Positions 15,545 through 23,892 of a DNA stretch of 64,000 bases are shown piece after piece. A program made the translations under genes and the position numbers. Numbering within the stretch: position 1 is the first letter of the stretch; every line of letters starts with the position of its first letter. Below the pieces are notes generated by a model. That model had not been told where the DNA came from and did no database searches. It worked only from the letters and a program-made list of their open reading frames with translations. Source of the stretch: Temperatibacter sp965603205 (GTDB taxonomy: Bacteria; Pseudomonadota; Alphaproteobacteria; Sphingomonadales; Kordiimonadaceae); NCBI GenBank assembly GCA_965603205.1, contig CBFDCC010000007.1, forward strand, positions 167,292 through 231,291, written 5' to 3'.

Positions 15545-17938
15545 ATGAAAATATCTATAGTAGGTGGCGGACCTGGGGGGCTATATTTTGCGCTATTAAC
15601 CAAACAAGCTAAGCCAGATTGGGAAATTGAGGTTTTTGAACAAAATCGCCCAGATGACACTTTTGGCTTTGGCGTGGTTTTTTCTGATAGTTCGCTAGAT
15701 GAATACGAAAGCCGTGACAAAGAAACCTATGACCGCATGCGCGAAGAGTTTGCCTATTGGGATGATATTGACATTTCCTATAAGGGGCATCTTTTGAAAT
15801 CCGAGGGTAATGGATTTTGTGGAACATCACGGGTGCATCTATTAAAGGTTTTTCAAGACCGTTGTCGTGATTTAGGTGTTAAATTACATTTTGAAGAGGC
15901 CATTGACCCTGCAACTGTTGAAGAGCGTTTCGCAGATTCTGATATGATACTTGTTGCTGATGGTATTGGATCAGGTATTCGTGAACTTAATAAAGGTCCC
16001 GATGGTTTTGATGTGAGTGTTGTCCAAAAAACCAATCGTTTTTGTTGGATGGGTTCAGAGCGCCCCCTAACTGATTTTACGTATTTCTTTAAAGAAACTG
16101 AGCATGGTCTGATATGTGCGCACACCTATCAATATGAGCATGGTAAATCCACATGGATTTTTGAAATGTCAGACGAGTGTTGGTTAGCTCATGGATTTGA
16201 AACATTTGATGAACCAGGTTCCGCCGCTAAATTAGAGAAAATTTTTGAAGACGAGCTTATTGGCTATCCATTGATTTTAAATAGGTCATATTGGCGCCAA
16301 TTTCCGCGTATATTCTGTAATAAATGGTCGGTGAATAAGATGGTAATTCTTGGGGATGCTAAAGCGTCTGCCCATTATTCTATTGGTTCAGGATCAAAGC
16401 TTGCGATGGATTGTGCCATTGGGCTACATGACGCTGTTATTCAGCACCTAGAAGCGGACGGGCATGAAGCAGCGTTTAAAGCTTATGATAAAGAGCGCCG
16501 TATCCCTGCACAAATTGTACAGCATAACGCGGATGTGTCTCTGGCATGGTTTGAGCATATTGAACGGTCGTGGGACATGGATCCTTATCAGTTTGCAATG
16601 GTGGTTATGTGTCGATCAAAATCTGTCACCTATGACAATCTAAAACTGCGCGACCCTGCCTTTGTAGAGGCCGCAGATACAGAGTGGTATCAGCGTTATT
16701 TTGAAGAAACTGGTTATGATGTGCGCGGTACCCGTCCTACACCGATGTTCACAAAACATAAGCTGCGTGATCTAGAGTTGCGCAACCGTGTCGTTATGTC
16801 GCCAATGGCACAATATTCAGCCGATGAAGGTGGTAATCTAACGGATTGGCACATGGTGCATTACGGCGGCGCGGCGCGTGGTGGTATGGGATTAATGTAT
16901 GTTGAAATGACATGCCCATCGCCAGAGGCGCGTATTACACTGGGCTGTCCTGGTATGTGGACAGATGATCATGAGAGTCAGTGGAAAAAGATCGTAGATT
17001 TTGTTCACAATAATACAAAAACAAAAACCTGTATGCAGCTTGGTCATGCTGGGCGTAAAGGTTCCACCCAACTTGGCTGGGAACATATGGATCACCCGAT
17101 CAAGGATGCCGCTAAAAATTGGCCTTTATATTCAGCGTCCCCTATTGCGTATTTTGACGGGGAAAGTCAGGTGCCAGAGGCATTAAACCGTACCCAGATG
17201 GATAAGATAAAAGCTGATTTTGTGCAAGCAACAGAGCGCGCTGATAGGGCGGGTTTTGATATGATTGAATTGCACTGTGCCCATGGGTATTTGCTCGCTT
17301 CATTCTTGTCACCACTGACCAATATTCGCAGTGATGAATATGGTGGGTCAATTGAGAATCGTATCCGCTTTCCGTTAGAAGTATTTAAGGCAATGCGCGC
17401 TGTTTGGCCTGATAACAAGCCGATGGCTGTTCGTATTTCAGCTAGTGACTGGAAAGAGGGTGGTATTACCGAAGAGGACACATTTGCTATTGCCACGGCC
17501 TTTAATGAGGCAGGTTGTGATCTGATTGATGTATCTGCGGGGCAAACGGTGCCAGATCAAAAACCTACTTATGGCCGTATGTTCCAATCAAGTTTTTCTG
17601 AGGCTATTCGAAACGTGCCTAAAATATCCACAATGGCCGTGGGTGCTATCACGGATGCAGGTCAGGTGAATACCTTGTTGCATACACGTCGCGCTGACTT
17701 GGTGGCTATTGGGCGTACCCATATGTGGAATCCGCATTTCACGCATCAAGCTGCGGCTTGGTACGGCACAGTGTTAGAAGAGGACGACTGGGAAAAGCAA
17801 TATATTGCAGGGCAAGCCCAAGCCTATTCAATACTCAGTAAATCCAGCGCTCAACAGCTAGAGTGGCAGCAAAAGGCGCGGCCAAAGCGTCATTATACCT
17901 TTGCTACTTTAGAAAGACGTGATGAGATAAACAAATAA
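15545..17938 (+). CDS. abmA: 2-aminobenzoyl-CoA monooxygenase/reductase (FAD hydroxylase-OYE fusion)
   Basis: 797-residue two-domain flavoprotein. Residues 1 to about 390 are an FAD hydroxylase (KISIVGGGPGGLYFALL at the start, VADGIGSGIRE near 140, GDAKASAHYSIGSGSKLAMDCA near 280). From about residue 399 an Old Yellow Enzyme barrel follows (LRNRVVMSPMAQYSADEG, LGHAGRKGS, HCAHGYLLASFLSPLTNIRSDEYGGS, AIGRTHMWNPH). This fusion is the salicylyl-CoA 5-hydroxylase/2-aminobenzoyl-CoA monooxygenase-reductase family, which hydroxylates and then reduces the ring of anthraniloyl-CoA. The ATG at 15545 was chosen because it begins directly at the Rossmann strand. It is co-transcribed with gcdH and ends at a strong terminator. 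Salicylyl-CoA is the alternative substrate; the adjacent RidA gene favours an amino-substituted one. Confidence 0.9.
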   Translation: MKISIVGGGPGGLYFALLTKQAKPDWEIEVFEQNRPDDTFGFGVVFSDSSLDEYESRDKETYDRMREEFAYWDDIDISYKGHLLKSEGNGFCGTSRVHLLKVFQDRCRDLGVKLHFEEAIDPATVEERFADSDMILVADGIGSGIRELNKGPDGFDVSVVQKTNRFCWMGSERPLTDFTYFFKETEHGLICAHTYQYEHGKSTWIFEMSDECWLAHGFETFDEPGSAAKLEKIFEDELIGYPLILNRSYWRQFPRIFCNKWSVNKMVILGDAKASAHYSIGSGSKLAMDCAIGLHDAVIQHLEADGHEAAFKAYDKERRIPAQIVQHNADVSLAWFEHIERSWDMDPYQFAMVVMCRSKSVTYDNLKLRDPAFVEAADTEWYQRYFEETGYDVRGTRPTPMFTKHKLRDLELRNRVVMSPMAQYSADEGGNLTDWHMVHYGGAARGGMGLMYVEMTCPSPEARITLGCPGMWTDDHESQWKKIVDFVHNNTKTKTCMQLGHAGRKGSTQLGWEHMDHPIKDAAKNWPLYSASPIAYFDGESQVPEALNRTQMDKIKADFVQATERADRAGFDMIELHCAHGYLLASFLSPLTNIRSDEYGGSIENRIRFPLEVFKAMRAVWPDNKPMAVRISASDWKEGGITEEDTFAIATAFNEAGCDLIDVSAGQTVPDQKPTYGRMFQSSFSEAIRNVPKISTMAVGAITDAGQVNTLLHTRRADLVAIGRTHMWNPHFTHQAAAWYGTVLEEDDWEKQYIAGQAQAYSILSKSSAQQLEWQQKARPKRHYTFATLERRDEINK

Positions 17939-17980
17939 GCAGTATCTATACTGTCGGGCATTTGACCAGATACAGTGAGA

Positions 17981-18010
17981 AAAACCCCTGTCATTATTGA
18001 CAGGGGTTTT
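17981..18010. terminator. Bidirectional intrinsic terminator
   Basis: A perfect 13-base stem (AAAACCCCTGTCA with TGACAGGGGTTTT) and a TTAT loop, with A- and T-runs on either side, lies between the convergent abmA and iorB genes. Confidence 0.95.
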
Positions 18011-18031
18011 ATTTGTTTTAATCAAGAATTA

Positions 18032-19453
18032 TTAATTTAAAGAGGCTTTGAATGCATCTGGGTCAGGACTTTCTAGCGCTACCTGAATGGCAGCCTGTAT
18101 TGTAGTTGCTAGCCCTGCTTTTCTTGGATCTGCTTGCGCCAGTTCAATGAGGGTATTAAACCGAGATAGACCGCGTTTATGCGTAGAGCCATATCCCTTA
18201 ATCAATCTAGGTAATTTAGCTATTTCTTGTGCTAATGCATGGTCACCTGCACCTAGTTGTGAAAGAGTATCCAGCCAGTTTTCGATAGTTTGATTTTCGC
18301 GGGTGTAGCGATAAGAACGCAAGCGCCAGCGTTTCATGCCCGCAATCAGATAAAGCGGGATAAAGCCTGAAAGTGTATTGGTCTTTACGAGACGGTCACG
18401 ATCAAAAGCCCATCCCAGCAGCCCCTTAGCCAATGAGGATTTCTCCATCCAGCGCCCCAAAGTGTTCGGCATGAGGTCACAAAACTCTTCCCAACGAGGG
18501 TGAAAATATTCGGAAGGCTGCGTGATTTGACCCGCTGCGGCCTTAACTTCTTGGCGTATATCCTCGCCTCTGCCTAATCGGGTTTTTTGGCCTGCAACAT
18601 AGCTAACATCGTGAAAGGCCATCCATAGACCTAATTGGCGCGCTGCCTCGGATAATGCTTTACCAGATACGCCATTCTTGCCAAGTTTTTGCACGCGCGT
18701 GTAATATAAATCAGCGTAATCTGAATCCTGATATTCAGACAGTTGACGCCAAGATTCTTTGGTAATGGATTTAAGGTCTGTGACGGTTTCAGCTTCAGAT
18801 TCTTTTATATCCGTTGATTGCTGAGCACCGTTAAACCCTTTATCAAAGCCACGCAAATTAGTCTCGACGGCACGACCTGTTTTACGAATTGTTTCCTCGA
18901 ATGCTTCACGAGAAAAGGGCAAAGTGTCAGATCCAGCGAGCGCCCCAAACATGATAGAGCTAATAACACTGCCTGTATCATCAGCAGCGGCTTGCATATC
19001 AAAGGCAATACAGGTTTTTGCTGCTTTTTTTATAGTGTCCAATACAGGGCCGCTGTCAGCGCGAGCATCACCGGGTTGTTCTTTTTCCGAGATGGCGTAA
19101 ACACGGTGCGTTGAGGATATAAGTGTTGTGTTCGACGGGCTGACAAATTTACGCTCTACCGCTCGTCCTGCTTCCATCAGTTCTGATGCTATACAAATAT
19201 CAACGTCACCGGGCATGGGCATCAGGGCGAGAATAGGTTTCTTGCCTGCCTTAACTGCTGCATTTTTTGAGAATAATTCAATATAATAGATGGTTGCCCC
19301 TGTACGTTGTGCAACGCCTGGAACAGATGTAGATTGCCCGTAAAATCCATTAGCCTCGGCTAGATCAATAATCCACTGGCTTAATACTGCACCGCCTTGA
19401 CCGCCTAGCGCGGAAATGGAGATGGAAATAGGTCTAGTGTTTGAGATACTCAT
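18032..19453 (-). CDS. iorB: Indolepyruvate:ferredoxin oxidoreductase, beta subunit with long C-terminal extension
   Basis: 473 residues. The N-terminal ~190 residues are the gamma-type pyruvate-ferredoxin oxidoreductase domain (ISISALGGQGGAVLSQWIIDLAEANGFYGQSTSVPGVAQRTGATIYYIE). The remainder is the extra C-terminal region (DUF6537-like) found in proteobacterial versions. With IorA it converts aryl-pyruvates such as indolepyruvate or phenylpyruvate to the aryl-acetyl-CoA, CO2 and reduced ferredoxin. The start is the ATG at 19453, which overlaps the iorA stop in ATGA; the longer reading frame to 19558 lies entirely inside iorA. Phenylacetyl-CoA made here would feed the paa genes directly, without the ligase. 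Confidence 0.9.
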   Translation of the reverse strand: MSISNTRPISISISALGGQGGAVLSQWIIDLAEANGFYGQSTSVPGVAQRTGATIYYIELFSKNAAVKAGKKPILALMPMPGDVDICIASELMEAGRAVERKFVSPSNTTLISSTHRVYAISEKEQPGDARADSGPVLDTIKKAAKTCIAFDMQAAADDTGSVISSIMFGALAGSDTLPFSREAFEETIRKTGRAVETNLRGFDKGFNGAQQSTDIKESEAETVTDLKSITKESWRQLSEYQDSDYADLYYTRVQKLGKNGVSGKALSEAARQLGLWMAFHDVSYVAGQKTRLGRGEDIRQEVKAAAGQITQPSEYFHPRWEEFCDLMPNTLGRWMEKSSLAKGLLGWAFDRDRLVKTNTLSGFIPLYLIAGMKRWRLRSYRYTRENQTIENWLDTLSQLGAGDHALAQEIAKLPRLIKGYGSTHKRGLSRFNTLIELAQADPRKAGLATTIQAAIQVALESPDPDAFKASLN

Positions 19454-21612
19454 AATGAAAATTCCGGGGCTGTATGTGTGGGTGTCTTGGCGGTTCGACG
19501 TCGTTGCAGCCAGCCAATGATTCCATGACGGAACTTTGACATCACCTTGTCTATCCATGATGGATTTATGATGACTTCAATTTTTGTGAATGATGGGCAT
19601 AATACGGCCGCGTGTGCAACCTCACCACAGTGGCCACATCCCACACAGCTATTATCCACATAAGCGACAGGATCGCTTTTAAGGGGGTTGGGATTGGTTT
19701 TTAAGGTGAGTGATGGGCAGCCTGACAGGCGTACACAGGCATGGTCGCCACTGCATGTCTGGCTATCAACATAAAACCGTTCTCGCACCATGCGGTTACC
19801 AGCTGCGACAGATTTATTGAACTGCGGTTTAACGCGGCGTTGGCGGTTTAGCTGACATTCACCTTGTGCGATGATGACTTTGGGGCCTTTTATAGGGCTA
19901 TCAACGGCTTCTTTTAATGCGCCATTCATTTCTTTCAGGTCATATGTTCTAACGGTTTTAACCCAGTCAACACCGACGCCTTTTACTGCGTCGGCAATCT
20001 CATGACCTGTACTGCGCACAGCATTATCAGCGCGAGAGGATAATATGTCTTGGCCGCCTGTGGCTGCTGCGTAATTATTATCAACGATCACCAGCACACT
20101 ATCGCTTTGATTAAATACCGCGTTGCCGACACCACTTGTTAGGCCGTTATGCCAAAAGCCACCATCGCCCATTATCGAGATTGTGCGCTTGTCAGACTCT
20201 GTATTAAAGGCCGCTGCGCCCGCCCATCCAAGGCCATATCCCATTGTTGTGTTGCCCAAATTAAAGGGCGGTAGAATGGAAAATAAATGACAGCCGATAT
20301 CACAACTGATGTGAAACTTGCCTTTTTCTTCTTCTAACATAGACAGCGCTGTAAATATGGGGCGCTCTGGACAGCCCGTACAAAACCCCGCTGGGCGTGG
20401 AGGCAACTCTAATGCATCACTTTGGCTGTCATAGGCAGGGTGCGCAAGTTTAGCTAGTTTGGCATGAATTTCTGGTGCTGCTGCCTTTAAGAAACTTATA
20501 AGACCAGATTTGACCACATCACCCGTATACTCACCTGCGACGGTAAGGACATCTTTACCATATATTTTAGTATTAATATCTTTGCGGCGCAGCGTGGCAT
20601 GTAATTCTTGTTCAATAAAGTCAGGCTGGCCTTCCTCAATCATTAAAATAGATGATTTGTCGTGACAAAATTCGGTTATTTCGTCAGGGATCAGTGGGTA
20701 AGCTACATTCATCACATAGATGGGTATATTTGCATTTGCAAAACTATCTGACAGCCCCAACATTTCTAATGCACGAATGAGCGTATTAAAAATACCGCCC
20801 TGAACAATGATACCAACATTATTTTTACCATCACAGGATTTGGGGCCAAAATATTCATTCAGTTTTTGCTCTTTGATAAAATCAACTGCGGCGGGCCAGC
20901 GGTTTTCAATCTTTTCTTTCTCATGCAAGAAATTGGCTGGCGGCAAAACAATACGGTTAGGGTCCCGCGTCGAGTTTTCCATGGCATGACGTAATGACAT
21001 GGATGGTTTTTTATTATCACGCGCCTGAAATTGGCCGTGAACATGACAAGCCCTAATGCGCATCTGGAACATCACGGGTGTGTTTGATGCCTCGGATAAT
21101 TCAAAGCTTTTCTCGACCATATCAACAATGAGGCTAAGGTCAGGGCGGGGGTCAATCATCCACATCTGCGATTTCATGGCAAAGGCATGGGTGCGCTCTT
21201 GCATGATAGATGAGCCTTCGCCGTAATCTTCACCCACAATAATCAGTGCGCCGCCCGTTACGCCGCCTGATGAAACGTTAGCCAGTGCGTCACTGGCTAC
21301 GTTTGTACCAACGGTAGATTTCCATGTTACAGCACCGCGTAGAGGATAGTTAACAGAGGCAGCAAGCATGGCGCCCGCAGTAGCCTCAGACGCGCTGGAT
21401 TCAAAATGCACGCCTAATTCGTCCATAATTTCATGGGCGTCAGCTAACACGTCCATAAGGTGAGAGATCGGTGAACCTTGATAGCCACCTACATAAGCCA
21501 CACCCGACTGCAATAGTGCCTTTGTCACGGCGAGGATACCCTCGCCGTGGAAGGTTTCACCGTCACCAGCGCGTAGTTTTTTAACTTCATGAGCGAATGA
21601 ACGTTCAGCCAT
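19450..21612 (-). CDS. iorA: Indolepyruvate:ferredoxin oxidoreductase, alpha subunit
   Basis: 720-residue thiamine-diphosphate enzyme subunit. The N-terminal transketolase-like pyrimidine domain (YVGGYQGSPISHLMDVL) is followed by a TPP-binding domain (CDIGCHLF..., ISIMGDGGFWHNGLTSG, VLVIVDNNYAAATGGQ, the GDG...N motif). The C-terminus carries Cys-rich [4Fe-4S]-type motifs (CSGDHAC...CPSL and CVGCGHCGEVAHAAVLCPS). It is longer than archaeal IorA (~620), as usual for proteobacterial forms. ATG at 21612 has GGAG upstream. It is 34 bases downstream of the cyclase gene and very probably shares its transcript. Function: oxidative decarboxylation of aryl-2-oxoacids derived from Trp, Phe or Tyr. Confidence 0.92.
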   Translation of the reverse strand: MAERSFAHEVKKLRAGDGETFHGEGILAVTKALLQSGVAYVGGYQGSPISHLMDVLADAHEIMDELGVHFESSASEATAGAMLAASVNYPLRGAVTWKSTVGTNVASDALANVSSGGVTGGALIIVGEDYGEGSSIMQERTHAFAMKSQMWMIDPRPDLSLIVDMVEKSFELSEASNTPVMFQMRIRACHVHGQFQARDNKKPSMSLRHAMENSTRDPNRIVLPPANFLHEKEKIENRWPAAVDFIKEQKLNEYFGPKSCDGKNNVGIIVQGGIFNTLIRALEMLGLSDSFANANIPIYVMNVAYPLIPDEITEFCHDKSSILMIEEGQPDFIEQELHATLRRKDINTKIYGKDVLTVAGEYTGDVVKSGLISFLKAAAPEIHAKLAKLAHPAYDSQSDALELPPRPAGFCTGCPERPIFTALSMLEEEKGKFHISCDIGCHLFSILPPFNLGNTTMGYGLGWAGAAAFNTESDKRTISIMGDGGFWHNGLTSGVGNAVFNQSDSVLVIVDNNYAAATGGQDILSSRADNAVRSTGHEIADAVKGVGVDWVKTVRTYDLKEMNGALKEAVDSPIKGPKVIIAQGECQLNRQRRVKPQFNKSVAAGNRMVRERFYVDSQTCSGDHACVRLSGCPSLTLKTNPNPLKSDPVAYVDNSCVGCGHCGEVAHAAVLCPSFTKIEVIINPSWIDKVMSKFRHGIIGWLQRRRTAKTPTHTAPEFSL

Positions 21613-21646
21613 GAATGATCTCCAATTTAATGCTGCTGCTTAGCAG

Positions 21647-22438
21647 TTATTTACTCGGTGTTAGGGCCAGTACGCGTAATGGGCTACCAGAGCCTTTTAC
21701 AATTTTTAACGGTGCCGCAATAATGATAGCGCCAGTGGGGGGTAGCTGGTCTAGGTTCGTTAGACTAGCAAGACCAAATTTATTAGCGCCGTGCATTAAG
21801 CTATGACATGGGAAAGCAGGATCAAAACCAAAGGCCTGCCCCGCGTCTGTGCCAACGGTTTCAACGCCGACACCTTGGACATTGCGTTCGTTCGCAAGAA
21901 ACGGAATAGCCTCTGGATGCCAGCCCGGTGTGTGTGGGCCGTCCTCTGCGCCATTTAAAAATTCAGTAGGGTCAGTGCGTTTCGACCAATCTGTACGGAA
22001 TAATACCCAACACCCTTCTGGGATTTTGCCATTTTTAGCTTCCCACTTTTTAATCCAGTCAATAGTGATAAGAAAATCATTATCGGCCTTGGCTTCTGCA
22101 ACTGCGTCAAAAACACAGGCGGGGGCGACAAATTTTTCAACAGGGATTGTATCGGTGGCGTTATTCTCGTAATCCTTGCCCGAAACCCAGTGAATTGGTG
22201 CGTCAAAGTGCGTGCCCGTATGCTCGCCGCATTTAAACCAATTCCAGTACCACATAGGGCCGCGTTCATCATATTCTGATAATACCTCAATCTCAAACGG
22301 AGGGTTTTGGACAAACTCTGGTGGCAGTTGTAGGCAAGGTGTTGCTGGTTCCAGCGGTTGCGTTAGGTCAATAACATTTACACCGCCATCGGCAATGCCG
22401 CTAGCTAGTAAGGCTAAGATTTCAGTAGAATCAGTCAT
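21647..22438 (-). CDS. Cyclase-family metal hydrolase, kynurenine-formamidase-like
   Basis: 263-residue protein of the cyclase/KynB superfamily. The metal motif CGEHTGTHFDAPIHW (HxGTHxDxPxH) is intact near residue 80, and VIDLTQPLEPATPCLQLPP at the N-terminus is typical. Longer than KynB (~210), it resembles members acting on cyclic amides or formamides such as isatin. Isatin hydrolase (giving isatinate) and N-formylkynurenine formamidase belong to this superfamily, and both would link indole compounds to 2-aminobenzoate, fitting the anthraniloyl-CoA genes nearby. The start is the ATG at 22438 with GAGGGGA upstream; a TTG five codons earlier is less likely. First gene of a cyclase-iorA-iorB unit. 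Confidence 0.8.
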   Translation of the reverse strand: MTDSTEILALLASGIADGGVNVIDLTQPLEPATPCLQLPPEFVQNPPFEIEVLSEYDERGPMWYWNWFKCGEHTGTHFDAPIHWVSGKDYENNATDTIPVEKFVAPACVFDAVAEAKADNDFLITIDWIKKWEAKNGKIPEGCWVLFRTDWSKRTDPTEFLNGAEDGPHTPGWHPEAIPFLANERNVQGVGVETVGTDAGQAFGFDPAFPCHSLMHGANKFGLASLTNLDQLPPTGAIIIAAPLKIVKGSGSPLRVLALTPSK

Positions 22439-22468
22439 AAAGTATCCCCTCAAATATTTGTTTAATTA

Positions 22469-22503
22469 CATAATCAATAGCGTATTTACGTGATTATGCA
22501 AGT
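22469..22503. promoter_or_regulatory. Dyad plus TTATGCAAGT box upstream of the cyclase-iorAB operon
   Basis: CATAATCA (22469-22476) and TGATTATG (22491-22498) are perfect inverted 8-base arms. They overlap a TTATGCAAGT box (22494-22503) that recurs at 23060-23069 upstream of the marR gene just upstream. The pair of shared boxes suggests that this MarR protein controls both its own gene and the cyclase-iorAB operon. Confidence 0.5.
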
Positions 22504-22529
22504 ATTATTGATGGATAAACAATAATTTA

Positions 22530-23003
22530 TTAGTGAGGGATATCGGTCAAATTGGCGCGTATTTTTTTGAGCATATTCAGAAATTGATCAATTTCTTTAT
22601 TATCAATGCCGGTAAAGGCGTGCTCATATATATTTGATGCAATGTCATGTAATAAATTTAAAATACGCTCGCCCTCATCGGTCATGTTTACTTGGGTGAC
22701 GCGATTATCTTTTTCACAGACAGAGCGAGTAACATATCCATTTTCTTCCATGCGAATAACAATGCGAGTAATAGTAGATAATTTCGTTACCGAACGGCGC
22801 GCAATCTCGCTCACGGTGCTAGGGTTTTGATCCCCCAGTAACATAAGGATGCGCCATCGAGGCTGATCTATATCAATAGGTTTTAGTGCTTCAGACATCC
22901 TAGCAGTATAAGTGGCTGCTGATCGGTTTAAATTATACAATGGATAATCATCTAAGATGAAATTCATTGCATCAGGTCTGTTTTTCAGACTTTTTCGTGC
23001 CAT
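22530..23003 (-). CDS. MarR-family transcriptional regulator (iorAB/cyclase locus)
   Basis: 157-residue winged-helix repressor. The HTH and wing run through IDQPRWRILMLLGDQNPSTVSEIARRSVTKLSTITRIVIRMEENGYVTRSVCEKDNRVTQVNMTDEGERIL, a textbook MarR pattern. Its N-terminus (NFILDDYPLYNLNRSAATYTARMSEALKP) resembles MarR proteins of aromatic-acid operons. I chose the ATG at 23003 with GAGG about 8 bases upstream; the ATG at 23015 is also in frame but has no clear ribosome binding site. It is upstream of and on the same strand as the cyclase-iorAB operon; the 91-base gap holds a palindrome and a box shared with its own promoter. Likely ligand: an indole or aryl-acid intermediate. Confidence 0.85.
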   Translation of the reverse strand: MARKSLKNRPDAMNFILDDYPLYNLNRSAATYTARMSEALKPIDIDQPRWRILMLLGDQNPSTVSEIARRSVTKLSTITRIVIRMEENGYVTRSVCEKDNRVTQVNMTDEGERILNLLHDIASNIYEHAFTGIDNKEIDQFLNMLKKIRANLTDIPH

Positions 23004-23059
23004 ACTAGGCCTCATCTACGTTTTCTAATTACTATGCTATATTAATGGCGCGTAGAAGG

Positions 23060-23069
23060 TTATGCAAGT
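23060..23069. promoter_or_regulatory. TTATGCAAGT box upstream of the second marR gene
   Basis: The 10-base box is identical to 22494-22503 in front of the cyclase gene, and both are followed by TTGAT within a few bases. It lies 57 bases upstream of the marR start, in the gap shared with the end of the tetR gene. Confidence 0.4.
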
Positions 23070-23124
23070 GTTGATAAATAGACGCACCACTAAATTTTCT
23101 GCTTAATAGGCTATCTATTTCACG

Positions 23125-23739
23125 CTATGATGAGAAAGCGTCAGATGTGATGTTTTTAAGGCCACCACTCAGCATACGGAAAATAATTTCAGATAGCTCG
23201 TCTGGTGAGATTGCACCGTCTTGTTTAAACCATGTATAGGTCCAGTTGATCATACCAAGGAGTAGAAATGCGATTGCTTTTTTCGCTTTTCTGCCCTTGA
23301 GAGATGCTGGTGATAAATCATCAGCAAGATCGGCAAAGACATTCACAATTTTATTTTGTATTTGAATGATTTCTTTACGCTCACTCAAACCAAGAGATCC
23401 TATTTCTGTAATAAGTAAGTGGTGTTGAGCTACTGAATCTTTATAGATTCCCATATAGTTTTGGATGATCATCCGCAATGAATCTTCTGGTGATAATTGT
23501 TTTTCTAATACCTCGTCAGCTAGTTTATTCAAATCATTTACATGGGATTTTAGCACGTGATATAATATATCCTGCTTGGAAGGGTAATAATGATAAATCA
23601 ATGACTTGGATATTTTGCATGCAGTAGTAATTTGACTTACAGATGCTTTATGAAAGCCTTGTTCGGCAAAAATAGACGCTGCATGATCCAGGATTATCTG
23701 TTTTCGTGAATCATAATCAGGTGATTGGGGACGTGCCAT
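23125..23739 (-). CDS. paaR: TetR-family repressor of phenylacetate degradation (PaaR-like)
   Basis: 204-residue TetR regulator. The N-terminal HTH is RKQIILDHAASIFAEQGFHKASVSQITTACKISKSLIYHYYPSKQDIL; the C-terminal ligand-binding region is of the length and type found in PaaR proteins that sense phenylacetyl-CoA. It is divergent from paaZ, and the 153-base gap contains a near-perfect 24-base palindrome at 23823-23846. The same palindrome recurs at five more places in front of paa and associated genes, which strongly suggests these are its operators. CTGGAG precedes the ATG at 23739. The assignment to PaaR rests on position plus operators rather than on a unique sequence signature. Confidence 0.82.
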   Translation of the reverse strand: MARPQSPDYDSRKQIILDHAASIFAEQGFHKASVSQITTACKISKSLIYHYYPSKQDILYHVLKSHVNDLNKLADEVLEKQLSPEDSLRMIIQNYMGIYKDSVAQHHLLITEIGSLGLSERKEIIQIQNKIVNVFADLADDLSPASLKGRKAKKAIAFLLLGMINWTYTWFKQDGAISPDELSEIIFRMLSGGLKNITSDAFSS

Positions 23740-23822
23740 TTTTGCTCCAGTGGTTGTCTTTTAATAACCTAGCTTCTTAAACAAGGATTATAGGGGATGC
23801 AAGAAGTAAGAGCTTATTAGTT

Positions 23823-23846
23823 TTAATTGACTGAGCGGTCAATTAA
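23823..23846. promoter_or_regulatory. PaaR-type operator 1 (tetR/paaZ)
   Basis: TTAATTGAC-TGAGCG-GTCAATTAA: perfect 9-base arms around a 6-base spacer. It lies between the divergent tetR and paaZ genes, 46 bases before the paaZ start, and is the best copy of the recurring motif. Confidence 0.85.
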
Positions 23847-23892
23847 TGGTTTATTGCGTCTAGAAGCATATAACTACACATAAGGGAACATC

